Source: Posidonia oceanica
Lineage: Eukaryota > Streptophyta > Magnoliopsida > Alismatales > Posidoniaceae
DNA: 64,000 nucleotides
Assembly (NCBI GenBank): GCA_037176725.1
Contig: JAZBRS010000035.1
Coordinates: forward strand, 45,456,001 to 45,520,000
Reading direction: 5' to 3'
Shown here: positions 21,165 to 32,270 of the stretch, piece by piece
Numbering within the stretch: position 1 is the stretch's first letter
Layout of the letters: every line of letters starts with the position of its first letter
Translations under genes and position numbers: made by a program
Notes under the pieces: model-generated
What the model was told of the DNA's origin: nothing
Databases searched by the model: none
The model's input: the letters and a program-made list of their open reading frames with translations, nothing else

Positions 21165-22365
21165 GTAAGTTAAATCAGTTCTAATTATTGTCTAAGTACT
21201 GAAAGCTATGAATAATTTTGGAGCTCGTAGAAAACATTACTCTTTTCTTTTGCTTTGAACTTTTGATGATTTGACAAAATTTTAGAGCATGTTAAGGCAA
21301 AAAAACCTAAATAATTTTGCAACCATTTGATCGTTTTGTGCTAAGCTTTTTTTTTTTTTTTTTAACATTAGATTCACCTGCATTGAATTCATTAGTTTGA
21401 ATATCTAATTATCATGGCACTAAGAAAATAACATTTTTGCTACCACTTAGGGATTGGACGTCTGGGTTAGCTGTTGCAAGTTTACAATCTGGATCCTAGA
21501 GAACTTTCAATCTTTATGAAGCTTTGGATATTCCAACAATATTCATGTTGGTGTCATTATCTTCTGTTGATAAGCACGTTGAGGGCCAATTTATATGATT
21601 CTGTTAGTTAGTTGATAACTCATATCATAACAAATATCTCATTGGTTAGTTTGTTAACTCCATTTTTTTTACGCTTTCAGAAAGATCTCTCTTGCAGATT
21701 TTACTGTGACATTTTTGCCTTTTTAATCAAGCCTTTAATCCTTTATTATTGATGCATATGAATTTTCATTATTAAATGTCTAGTCACAACTTCTGATAAA
21801 AACTCAAACATCGTTATTTTGTGTCGATTTGTTACCTATCCATATCTCATAGTTGTATATTACACTGTAGTTGGTATAATATATAATATGATTTTTTTAA
21901 AAAAAATCTAAGCAGCAGATATTTCTACTTGGCTTCTACGCTGGAGGCTTTGGGAGGAATACATTAAAATCTTAATGTTTTTTTGTAGATATAGAATAAC
22001 AGAATGTCACTTTTTAAATTACTCTCACTTTAAATTTAAGTAGTGTATTTATATGATGACGACCAAGGAAGACACGGACCACCTCACCAAGGAAGGTGAG
22101 CGTTGAGCTTATTTTTATTCTTGTCTTTCTCCATGTCTAAATCTTTTCTCGCGGTATCTTGTGCTACGTACCTTTAAGCATCAGCGTTTGATTTAACGTG
22201 GAATAGTGCAATTACTTGTGTATCCTTTACACTCATTTATGTTGGTGTACTATTCGGAATACGTCGATTCTTCTTATTTCTCTATGCATGGTTATTATCG
22301 ATGCTTAAATTTAATGAAATTGGCCTTATATATCACTTCGTTGACCACCTTGATTGATTAATTAG

Positions 22366-23999
22366 CCTCAGCGCTCAACACCATGTTCAACCGGTGGCGC
22401 ATCTCGGCACCACGAAGCAGCTAGAATTTCAGCGGCAATCCATGCACCGGTGCCGCCATAGACGGTACCGACATATATAATCGCAGTCACAACCCTTTAA
22501 TCAAATGTAACTGCAGCAGCAACAACCGGACACAGCTATGTCACATCACCAAATTGTAGGTTACACATTTTGTTCCAGTAGTGTTGCTTAATTCTTTACT
22601 TGGAATTCTGTTTCGAGGTTTATTTGTTTGTTTTTGGTTTCTGTAACAATCATCTTGCAGAAAAGTGGGCAGCAAAGGCATCAGCGGTCCTGTTCGAGAG
22701 GAGCTGCAAACACTACCGTCGCTCACAGAATTGTGAGTTTCCCTGTGCTTCAATAAAATTTGAGAGGAATAAAACTTTCTAGCCCCTTTTTTTTTGTCGA
22801 GTTCTTGCAATTGGTTGAACCAAACTCTAGATTAGAAAGAATCACTTTAAACTACTCTTAGTTCCATAAAATTATACAAACTAGTAATGTCTCAGTATAA
22901 AACATTAAAAAGATACATCAGTAGTCTAAGTTATAACATATGTCTATAACGGGTAGACCTTAGAATCCTTGACATGACAAAATTACATGATATGACAATA
23001 CAATAAAATTTAGTGATAATTTTTTAAGTTATTTTAAAATATTTTATATAATTTATGATTAATGAATATAACTTTGATTTGATTCTATTTGCTATGATTA
23101 CTACCTGGTTCAACACGATTTGAAATCAATTTAACCTAATTATTACATGTTTAACGTTGTTAATGGATTACTAAGTATATTGATACTAAATTAAATCCAA
23201 ATACATTTTATATATGTTTAAATTTTTGATATTATCAATAATAAATCATAATTTTTCAAAAAATACAAGAAATATTGTTGGAAAAGTAATAAACACGATA
23301 ACACAATTAGGTTGACATGATAAGTACACGTCATGATCCAATTGCTAGGTCTAAAAATGGGGTCTTGTAGCACATCGATCGCACATATTTCCCATGTTGA
23401 AAAAGATTCCAAGTTTAAAAAGAATTGATAACCATGGTGTGTATGTGACAGGCACTACTGATACCTCTTTGATGTCCCATATTTTTTTGGTTTTGGCAGG
23501 ATACTTTATCGAAACAATTTGACTGGTTCCTTACCGGGATTCATAGGAAATTTCTCAAATATGAAAATCTTGTGAGTTACCGAGTTACTGGTGATTTCAA
23601 GCATCTTTTAAATTTCTTCTTCATTTGTTCATGGTGTTACTCTTTACTTGTGTAGGCATCTTAGTTTTAATCCCCTCTCTGGATCTATACCAAAGGAGCT
23701 TGGAAATCTTAACAGTCTCACCAAATTGTAAGATCTCAAGTTATTATATTGACACCAATGGAGGTGTTCAAACGAAGTAAATGTAGGACTCGGAAATTTA
23801 ATAAATCATTTTGTATAGAATCAATTATTGAACTCCTAATTCATTAATTACGAGAATAAATCAAAATGACGAAAGATTTTAAGAAATTTTCTTGTATATA
23901 ACAGTCACTAGCCTTTCAAGCTTGAAAATGAGTTTTGTTCTGCTCTTTACACAGGAACTTAGTTGCAAACAACTTCATCATTGATAACACCATTCACAG
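22366..23999 (+). pseudogene. Captured LRR receptor-like kinase (subfamily VIII) ectodomain exons
   Basis: Five exons are seen: 22,366-22,555 (SALNTMFNRWRIS..NFSGNPCTGAAID..NPLIKCNCSSNN, the cap region), three exons of exactly 72 bp at 22,661-22,732, 23,500-23,571 and 23,656-23,727 (each one LRR, for example NNLTGSLPGFIGNFSNMKIL), and 23,955-23,999 (short, truncated). Acceptors and donors are intact and in the same phase. A TAG in the first exon stands where Trp is expected. Malectin-like, membrane and kinase parts are absent. The source is an LRR-VIII receptor kinase; the fragment itself cannot signal. Confidence 0.85.
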
Positions 24000-24820
24000 G
24001 TGTGTACTGCAAAAAAATTCCTAATATCTACATATTACTTTGCAAAGTTTCATGTTCCTCTTGTGTAACTATTTTCTTGTCCTCAGCACTTTCCCTCCAG
24101 GTTTGGATTGTCTACAAAACAATTTTCCTTGGTCTGTCTTTTATTCTCTTAGCTTGGCAAGCTAATGCCTCTAATTTTTGGGCTTTATTTTGAATAAATC
24201 ATCAATGATATTAGGAAATAAGTAGATAAATTGTTGATTTAACTTTTGGGCATGCTTCAGTTTGGCGGAGACTATCTTCTGTTTGTCTTCACATGTTTAA
24301 TGAACTTCTGATACATTTGACAATTGATAACATACTCACTATTTTCCTTCCATAGGTGGTCTTGGACTCACATCGTTGGGTTCCTTTGCCAACTGTTGGT
24401 TTTAATTCAGGAGGACGATAAGGCAAGGTTAGTGCAGGAAACAAGATTCCAATTGAAGTAGATCAACAATTGGTTCATTAACAGAGGGAGCGGAATTGGC
24501 ACAGCAGTTATGATTAATACCTATAATTTTTTTAAATCTTTTTTTAAATTTTTAAAATTTTTTTTTAAATTTTTTTTATAGTTTGCGAGGACATTGTCCT
24601 TGCTAAGTCCTCATAATTTTTATTTTTTAAAATTTTTTTAATTTTTTTGCAAGGACATAGCGTGTACTTTGCGAGGAGATTGCGAGTAATAGCGAGGACA
24701 TTGCGAGGTCTTTATTTCCTCGCTAAGTCCTCGCAAAATTTTAGTGAAGACTTAGCTAAGAAATTTCCTCGCAAATGGCTTTTAACGACGTAGCATTTTA
24801 CTGGTGGTGGTGGTGGTAGC

Positions 24821-25320
24821 GATGGAATGGTTCACAGCGATTCGAGAGCGAAGCTTGAGGCAGACAAGCAGTTCGTCTGGGACTTTTATAGTCGGTGACG
24901 TGGTCAGGACACTGTTCTTTATACGTTCAACACATGCTTGACATTGTGAGTTCTTTTAGTCTATTTCTATGGATTTTTCTTTTGCAGAAGGTTGGGCGAG
25001 GTTGTTGAATTCTTGAATGGGCAAGTATAATAAGGAATGGCTGATGAACACTACTCACTTCACGTTGCAAGCCGTACTGTCCCAATTTGTCTTGTTCTAG
25101 AATTGGAAACTGGATAATAAAGTGATTATGACAACTGATTATACATTTCACTTGCGAAACCTACCTGTCAGCCGTTATCCTAATGAGTAATGGGTAGGAT
25201 AGTGGTCAAAAATTTTAAGATGGGTATTCACCTGACCCATTACCTGTTTAGAAAAGACGGGTTAGGATTAAGGTAGACCTTAAATCTGACCCATCCTGAC
25301 ATGTTTACACCCCTAGTGGT
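24821..25320 (-). mobile_element. Terminal part of a hAT-like element
   Basis: The stretch 25,170-25,315 read on the - strand (CTAGGGGTGTAAACATGTCA, then a GGATGGGTCAG.. block and CTATCCTACCCATTAC) matches the left end of the element at 38,585-40,075. The GGGGTGTAAA-type end is common among plant non-autonomous elements. It may be the 5' terminus of the hAT element whose dead transposase lies at 17,600-19,698, split by the CACTA insertion. The sequence from 24,821 to 25,170 shows nothing else. Confidence 0.45.
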
Positions 25321-25609
25321 GAGTAAGATATATGAGATGGGTGCATGTAACTTTTGGGTTTAATTGGTTATTTGCAAGACATGAATACAAAAATCAATAT
25401 AATGTTTTCTTTTTTTTTCCAATACATCCTGATATATACTATCTATTAATTTTGTAAAAATTTAGGGTAATCAAATGCACAACCTCAGCTATATGTGCAT
25501 CCACCCCTACTTCCTAGCAAAATACTTAATTTAACTTCCACATCATTGCTAGGTACGTTGCTACATCAATTGGAATATAAGAAAGAGTGACGTTTCTAGG
25601 AGTGTATGT

Positions 25610-26605
25610 ATTCTAAAGTGGCCATTTTTGGTGTTGGCATTTCCAATAGGTGCCTTATGTGGAAGAGAAATAAATCATTGGATGCAACCTACGATCTAGA
25701 TTAGTTCATGTGTCCTAATTGATATTCCTCCTTTCTAATCTCTTCTTCTATTGTGGGAAGACGACGGCGGCGATGGTGGGGAGGGGTAGAGAGGCAACAA
25801 TGTGGAGGGATGTGGTCAGGGGTAGCAGCGACAAAAGAGTCACGCTACGGTACATGAGGGGAGGCCACGTGATACACAGGTAGTTAGCGGAGTTGAGGAA
25901 GCAATGACGGAAGGAAGAGGAGGAGCGAGGAGGTGGGGGCATGGCCATGACAATAGTGACGGAGGAGCCATGCGGTACACGAGAGAGATCGATGGTCGAT
26001 GGTAGCAGTGGAAGGAAGAAAAGGAGTAGGAGGTGGAAGGAAGAGGCACTGTGTGGGAAGGCATTGGCGGTAGTGGTGGGAGGTAGAGGAGGCCGCGGGG
26101 GAGGAGGAAGAGTCGCGCCATGGTACACAAGGGAAGGCCACATGGTACATTGGTGGTCAGTGGAGTTGAGGAAGTGGCGGTAGAAGGAAGAGGAGGAGTG
26201 GGGAGGTGGGGGCATGGCCAAGACAGCAACGATAGAGGAGCCGTGTGGTACACGAGAGAGACTAATCGTTGACGGCGACAGCACAAGGAAGAGGAGGAAG
26301 CACCACGTGGGGAAGCAGTGGCAGTGGTGGTGGGAGGAAGAGGAGGCTGTAGGGGAGGAGAAAAAGGAGGAGGCCGCAGGGGAGGTGGGGATGTAATGGT
26401 GGTGGCAGGAGGAGGAGGACATGGCGGTGGGAGGTGGTCGGTGGTGCGTGGGAGAGAGAGACAGTGAAAGAGTGGAGAAGGGGGGTTAGGGTTTTTTAAT
26501 GTAATCTACACCGTTGGTGAAATCTAATTGTTGTAAAATAGTTTGTTTAAGGCACCTATAGGAAAAAAGTCGGTAGGCGCCAACATGCACATTTTCATGT
26601 ATTCT
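25610..26605. mobile_element. Non-autonomous inverted-repeat element, about 1 kb
   Basis: The left stretch GTATTCTAAAGTGGCC...GTTGGC...AATAGGTGCCTTA (25,597-25,660) is repeated inverted at the right (26,545-26,605: TAAGGCACCTATAGG...GCGCCAACATG...ATGTATTCTAAAC). The interior is a purine-rich GGA/GGT triplet region. No transposase is present. Exact ends and target duplication are not resolved. Confidence 0.55.
25845..26430. repeat. About 270-bp tandem duplication inside the inverted-repeat element
   Basis: The unit with GTCACGCTACGGTACA, GGCATGGCCATGACAATAG and GGTACACGAGAGAGATCGAT recurs about 270 bp further right (near 26,111, 26,212 and 26,250) with many substitutions. A long - strand open frame across it is only low-complexity Ser/Pro/His sequence. 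Confidence 0.7.
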
Positions 26606-28172
26606 AAACTATAAAATATCTAATTTCTCCATTGATTAAATAAGCTAAAAAATAGCATAATACCCCTACAAGGTAGCTAAATAGCATATATAGCTCTATA
26701 AAATATCTAAAGTGCACAAGTCTCCCTATTTTTTGCTAGTTACTTGTATATCCTTCGTTAGTTCCTCCATTTGCATCTATATACTCATGGTTACCTGACA
26801 TTACAATTTGTCAACCGACTACTTGACGCTAGTCATCCAACTTCTTACATTCTATATTTTATCTTGACTATCCAATATATATATACACCAGTTTACAAAA
26901 AAAAATATTATCTTGACTAGACCTCTCAATGGGAGGAACTAATTATATATCATTAAAATAACAAGAATGTCCAATTAGGATCATATACTTGATAAGGTCA
27001 TCTAGAGGCTTGATTTTAAATGTAAACTACAATATTTCCGTCAATATTAATGACAAAGTGGAGAAATTTTACCGGCAGCAAGTTCAAGGTGTACAATGAA
27101 GTAATGGATAACAACGAGTCAAATCCATAGAGAATCGAAGATTCTCAAAGCTTTGATTATGATTTAGGTGGATTTAAAGTACAAGTAAGGATGATGATGG
27201 TGGAGCAATAAAAACATTGATACTTAAAAAGAGATCAAGTAACAACGAAAGTACGAAGAGAAAGATAATAATGATAATGTCATTCAAAAGAAACATAACG
27301 ATAATGCGAAACACATCTACGATTTTGATTCATTAGATGATATTCGATAATGCAAATATATAACTTTGTCTCTTGCATATAAATCTAAATAATAAGAATA
27401 AATCATGTAGATTAAACTTTAGCTGTGAATTATGTCCTAAGATATCATTGACATGAGTAAATCATAAAGAAAAGGGATACACTAATGAACTATCAAGATG
27501 TATGCTAGTACCATAAATAAAGATAACAATCAATTATATGATTCTTTTCCTATTTTTAAATAGCAATCACTAAGTACATACCATAAAAATTAACAATTAT
27601 TTATCAAAACTTCTTTGGAAAAGACTAAAAGGAAACAATAATCATGGAGCATTACTCAAGATAGGAAATTAAATAAAGTAATTATTTCCTAAATTCAACT
27701 TCAAGAGCCTAGATGCAAAAATAATATAGTAAACCATAATTTTGAACATAAATACACGATAATAAGTGAAGTAAACTTGCAATTATAAAGAAAAGATGAG
27801 AAGAAGACATTGCTAGACGAAAGCAACTCTTTACTAAAATAAACATAAGTATACAACACCATCCTCCAAGATCTCAAGATGGTGATGATGAGAAGATGGA
27901 AAAGATTCGAGAAATTCAAATACCATTTTAGAGAGGCCATACCTTATTTTTATGTATAGAAGGATTAAGATTTACATTAAAATAAATTTTAATTTTAACT
28001 TATAAAAATAGAAACTCAGTTTAGTCTCCAAATTGATCCAAAAAATCATTGTCTAAATTTTTTCGTGTTTCCTCTAGCAGAGCCGCCGATTGGCACCAAA
28101 AGTACGATTGTTGACTACTAATTGGCAGCTTGAGTTTGGTTGATTATCATAAAATCTAGGGAATTACTATAT
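26606..28172. other. AT-rich intergenic stretch, nothing recognised
   Basis: Read on both strands, I see no coding pattern, RNA gene or clear repeat here. Confidence 0.5.
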
Positions 28173-29271
28173 TTATAAAAGAATTTTTTGTGTCAATACC
28201 GATGTTTAAACATCTATTTACGCCAATACACCTGCTTAAAAGAAATTTATATCAATACCCTTGCTCTCCATTTTATTTTATGTTAATGCCCTTCGATTAG
28301 TCTTGACTTCAACAATGTTAGAGATAGCCATTAACACATCTGAAAAAGACATTTTTGTCCTTCCAAACTTTATTTTAAAACCCTCCTCTTTTCATTTAAC
28401 TTCAATTGAGATTTCCTCTTCTTCTTCCTCCTCCTCCTTCCTCCTTCTTACTACTTTTTGGTCTTGCAGCATAAGCTTCTCAACTTCTTCATCAGCCTGC
28501 AACCACGTCCCTTGGTGCATTTGTGATCAAAAGTGCATCTTGTACACATCTTCTTAGCATGGTACTAAGGGGAAGAGGTTTTTTAAATATTCTAACTAAT
28601 AGGTAAACATGGGTTGTCCTCCATCACCTTGTGTTTAATTAAATGCCTCAACAAACTTTATCAAAGGGATTTGAAAATTATCTTCTTTTGGGTGCCATGG
28701 CTCCACCAGTCCACCAACGATGATAACCTTATCGAAACCTCCAATGAGGGACCACAACACCATGGATCCTTCTCTTTTTGATATAGGGGACCACAATAGC
28801 CTTGATGGAGGAACCACAAACACCTTAGATTCTTCTCTTCTCGACGTAGGGAAGGAAGAAGATGGGACCACAACAGTGACCTCGATAGAGGGACTACATA
28901 CATGGAGAAGTATTCTTCACGGCAAGTTCTTCTACAATGGAGTCTTCTCCATGGACAATGCGAACTAAGGTTTCAATGACAACGGCAATGGAGGAGGAAG
29001 AAGAGGGGAAGTGACGAAGACTACGGCTTACTAGGGACGTTTACTTACATAAGTAATAAGAGGGTATTTTGGTCATTTAGTGGACCTTTGGTTAAGTTTA
29101 ACCTGAGTTAGGTTAAGAAAGCGTAATGGAAGGTAACAGAAGTTAACTGTAGGGGTATTGACATAAAGTGAAATGGGGATCGAGGTTATTGACATAAATT
29201 CCTTTTAAATAGGTGTATTGATGTAAATAGATGTTCAAGTGAGAGTATTGACACACAAAATCCTTTATAAA
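28173..29271. mobile_element. Mutator-like non-autonomous element with terminal inverted repeats of more than 100 bp
   Basis: The left end TTTATAAAAGAATTTTTTGTG, continuing with TCAATACC..CATCTATTTACGCCAATACACCT..AAATTTATATCAATACCC to about 28,290, is mirrored inverted at 29,150-29,271. The flanks AATTACTAT and AATTATGAT are alike and could be a worn 9-bp target duplication, the size made by Mutator-like elements. The inside holds TCC-rich sequence and a two-fold repeat near 28,750-28,850 (GACCACAACACCATGGATCC-like), and no transposase. Confidence 0.7.
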
Positions 29272-31160
29272 ATTATGATATGTTAATATATTTGATTTGG
29301 TACTTGACTGTCCAATAGATCTAGAAATTCAAAACACTACACATTTTGCATGAAAACTCTACAACTTTCTGTTTTCAAAAATTTGTATTTGAGCCCTCTT
29401 ATTTGCAAAACTTGTAAAAACTATACGAGGAACATTATTTTATAAACAAGAAAAGGATATATAATCCATTGATTATATGCTCACCGAAAAGATTTTCATT
29501 GACACAACTTTAAAAATATATGGCCTTGCTAGCTTCCTTTAAAAGGAGGAATATGTGCCTCGCTAGCTATGCATAACAACATCCCTAGAAAGTGTGGCAG
29601 AGCTTCACAGTTTGATTTTTTTTTTATAAAGTTTTTGACGATGTTGATCATTTGGTCTTCTTTTGTAATTATGCTCAATCTATTTGTCGTTTTTTGTTTA
29701 CATTTCGTCTGATTTTATTTTCGTTATTGGAGTTTTTTTTTACTTATATGAGCTTGATAGATTCAACATTGATACTATGACATAGAGATGTATTGTGCTG
29801 GCTACTCTTTGGGTTGTTTATTGATTGTGACCTTCTGTTAGTTTGTAGGTTTGTGATTAATACATGCGATAGGGCCATATTAAATATCAATATAAATCTT
29901 CCTTTGAACTAATCCTCGAAGCTACAAAGAAATCAACAAACAGGAACACGGAATGAAGATGGTTGACGATGGCAACGTGATATGTTTCTATTATTCTCCT
30001 ATGAAATAGTGGTGATGAGGGTTGTGATATTAGTGTCAGTAATGTGTTGTTTTTTGGTCCGCTATGTTGCTTAACTGGTACGTACTCTGTTGATGATTCG
30101 TTACCAATATTGACTGTAGATGTGTCTGCCTTTCGTCCTTGTAAGACGTTAATGCTTTTATCATTGTTAGAACTACAATTGTTTTACAAAATGAAATGGT
30201 TATCATGATAAAATATATTATTATTATTATTATTATTAAAAGAAAAAAAAACAAGAAAGGAGCAAATTAAATAGAACAAATACTTTAGGAGTTTTGAGCC
30301 TTGCTCGCCTTAATGATGAAGTTAAATACAGAGTTGACGAAGTAAATTTCGCGTATCGAATCCTGAGTTATTTGATACAATCTTGTGTCGGTTAACGTTT
30401 TTACGATTGGTAACTTGTTTAATGATAAATAGTTAAAAAGGTACTAAGTGGATAAAAATTTTCAGTTTTTATTCTGTCAGTTCCTCGTCGGAAGAAACTG
30501 ATCTGGAAGATTGGAACCCGTGCAAGGGTGAGACTGGTTGGTGAGATGACGACTTTTGAGCTGTTGGGATCTGTTCATTAAAGGCCGGCGTCTGTTCGAC
30601 AACACCACCTCGGTTCCTGTTCTTCCTCAATTCCCCATTCCCCCACTTCCCTTTTTTTTTTTTTTTTTCCCACACACACAGAAGTTGCTGCTGGACTTCC
30701 AATGCTGCACCACACAATCGGACTGCCATCTTATAAATGCATCGCTTCCATCTCCGAGTCTACTTTACCCCCCCAGAAGACAACTTTCATCTCCATCACT
30801 AATCAATTTTCATGATATTATTGAATATTCTACTACTTCTTAGGAACAGTGCAACAGCATGTAGTCTTCGGTGGCCCTTCGCTTAGGGTCTGTGCTGATG
30901 TGAATGGGCGTTGAGATGTTGATATTACGTACGCTAGAGAAAGAGATCTAGAGAGAGGACATGACGAAGGCCATATGGGATATGGCAGGGAGAGATGCAC
31001 ACTAGGACAAAAGAACCCAGCTCGCTTAGGGTTCGGATCTCTGGGTTTTTGACCCCTTCCTTCTGCATTCCTCCAGGGAGGGGAACACTGGTGCACGATG
31101 GGTGTAGGTGGGTTAGGTAGCAAACGCTGCAGCCATAGGACCCATCCCCTAGATTCCTGT

Positions 31161-31204
<44 letters not shown>

Positions 31205-31950
31205 CCTACAAAAAATTGGATCCAACCATTTTCTGCTTTTATTTATGTAATCTTATTATATCTACGTCTTAAATATTGTCACTTTGTCAGACCCAGAGCT
31301 TTAGGTAAACCCACCATGATGTAGACGCACATTGAGAAATCGCACTAAGAATGGTAGTTCTTTTCGGCATTGGAACCTTGTGTGTGACACTTATATTATC
31401 ATCCAAATCACTTTACCATTTTAAAACTTTACCACTTTAAATAGGTAAATTTGAGGTTCAGTTTGCTAGCTTGAATGGTTGATGTTAACATTTATATTAT
31501 TTTTACCAATTTCTCCTGGAAACAAGATGCAGTTGTGACCTACAATAGAACATAATATAATCAGTGAAAGTTCTTCTTTAGTGAAGATAAAAAATAGTAG
31601 TAGTAGGGGAAGATAATAAGGCGTCATTTCTCTTCTGAGATGTTCCATTTTTAGCCAAAATTTCCAAATCAATAAAGGCTAATTCAATTGTCAGAGGCAA
31701 CAGAACACAACAGATTTCATTGTGGTGATTAAAGCAACTGAGTTTTAAACATTTACCAACAGTTGATGTCATTCTTGGTCCACATGAGAGTTAGTTACAT
31801 ATTTGGATGTAATCCAAAATCAACTGCGTGAAACACAACTTTCGAAAATGAAACGTACTTCTTTAAATATTAGACATGCTGTAGAAACCAGAAGAATCAA
31901 ATCCACCACCTTCGCTTCCATCTCCTTTAATATAATAATGTCTACACCTT
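29272..31950. other. AT-rich intergenic stretch with microsatellites, no gene seen
   Basis: It contains a (TTA/TAT)n tract at about 30,217-30,238, a poly(T)-(CA)n tract at 30,651-30,679 and a (CT)n tract at 31,163-31,200. The GC-richer part at 30,470-31,200 has short open stretches on both strands but no family resemblance; it could hold distal regulatory sequence of the HD-Zip gene. Confidence 0.4.
31163..31200. repeat. (CT)n microsatellite
   Basis: About 19 uninterrupted CT dinucleotides, 1.1 kb upstream of the HD-Zip start codon. Confidence 0.9.
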
Positions 31951-32022
31951 TCTTTCCACAGTGAGAAAGGGATAGATGGATAATAAAAAATAAAGGTATT
32001 GAAAAGCCAAGTTTCTTGGTAT

Positions 32023-32030
32023 TATATATA
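32023..32030 (+). promoter_or_regulatory. TATA box of the HD-Zip gene
   Basis: TATATATA lies about 240 bp before the start codon and is followed by a pyrimidine-rich leader (CT-rich from 32,100 to 32,225), a common layout for plant RNA polymerase II genes. The transcription start is expected near 32,055-32,065. Confidence 0.6.
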
Positions 32031-32249
32031 GTGTTTTAAAAATACAACCACTTGCCATTATTTTCTCATGTAACACATTTTTTTTTTTTTTACAATATTC
32101 ATATTTCCGTCTCCTTGTGGTATATCTCCATCTCCATCACTCTCACTCATTGCAATTCTCCCTTCCCTCCATCAAACCCATCCCTCCCAACCTTCTCAGA
32201 GTCTTCTCCTTTCCCTTTTACCATATCTGTACTGGATCTCCACCAATTC

Positions 32250-32264
32250 ATGTTGCGCCATTGA
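32250..32264 (+). promoter_or_regulatory. Four-codon upstream ORF in the HD-Zip leader
   Basis: ATG TTG CGC CAT TGA ends six bases before the ATG at 32,271. If transcription starts near the TATA box, a second minimal ATG-TAA (32,068-32,073) may also be in the leader. Such short upstream ORFs can lower or condition translation of the main frame. Confidence 0.45.
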
Positions 32265-32270
32265 TACAAT

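Larger units (their letters stand above)
20107..24820. mobile_element. CACTA-type (En/Spm) DNA transposon carrying captured gene fragments
   Basis: The left end begins CACTACTAGAAATTTTAC and the right end reads, inverted, CACCACCAGTAAAATGC, which matches the CACTA terminal consensus. Both ends carry many subterminal copies of GCGAGGACA/TGTCCTCGC-like motifs (20,130-20,280 and 24,580-24,770), as expected for transposase binding. GAT flanks both sides (20,104-20,106 and 24,821-24,823) and may be the 3-bp target duplication, if the right end was altered by a GGT-repeat expansion. No transposase is present. Instead the inside holds exons of at least three unrelated plant genes. Confidence 0.75.

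Noticed and set aside
25748..26422. 224-residue open frame on the - strand as a gene
   Set aside because: It is low-complexity Ser/Pro/His sequence from a purine-biased tandem duplication inside an inverted-repeat element, with no family motif.
30469..31225. Open frames around the GC-richer segment upstream of the HD-Zip gene
   Set aside because: Composition follows microsatellites and poly(T); translations look random. Regulatory use remains possible.
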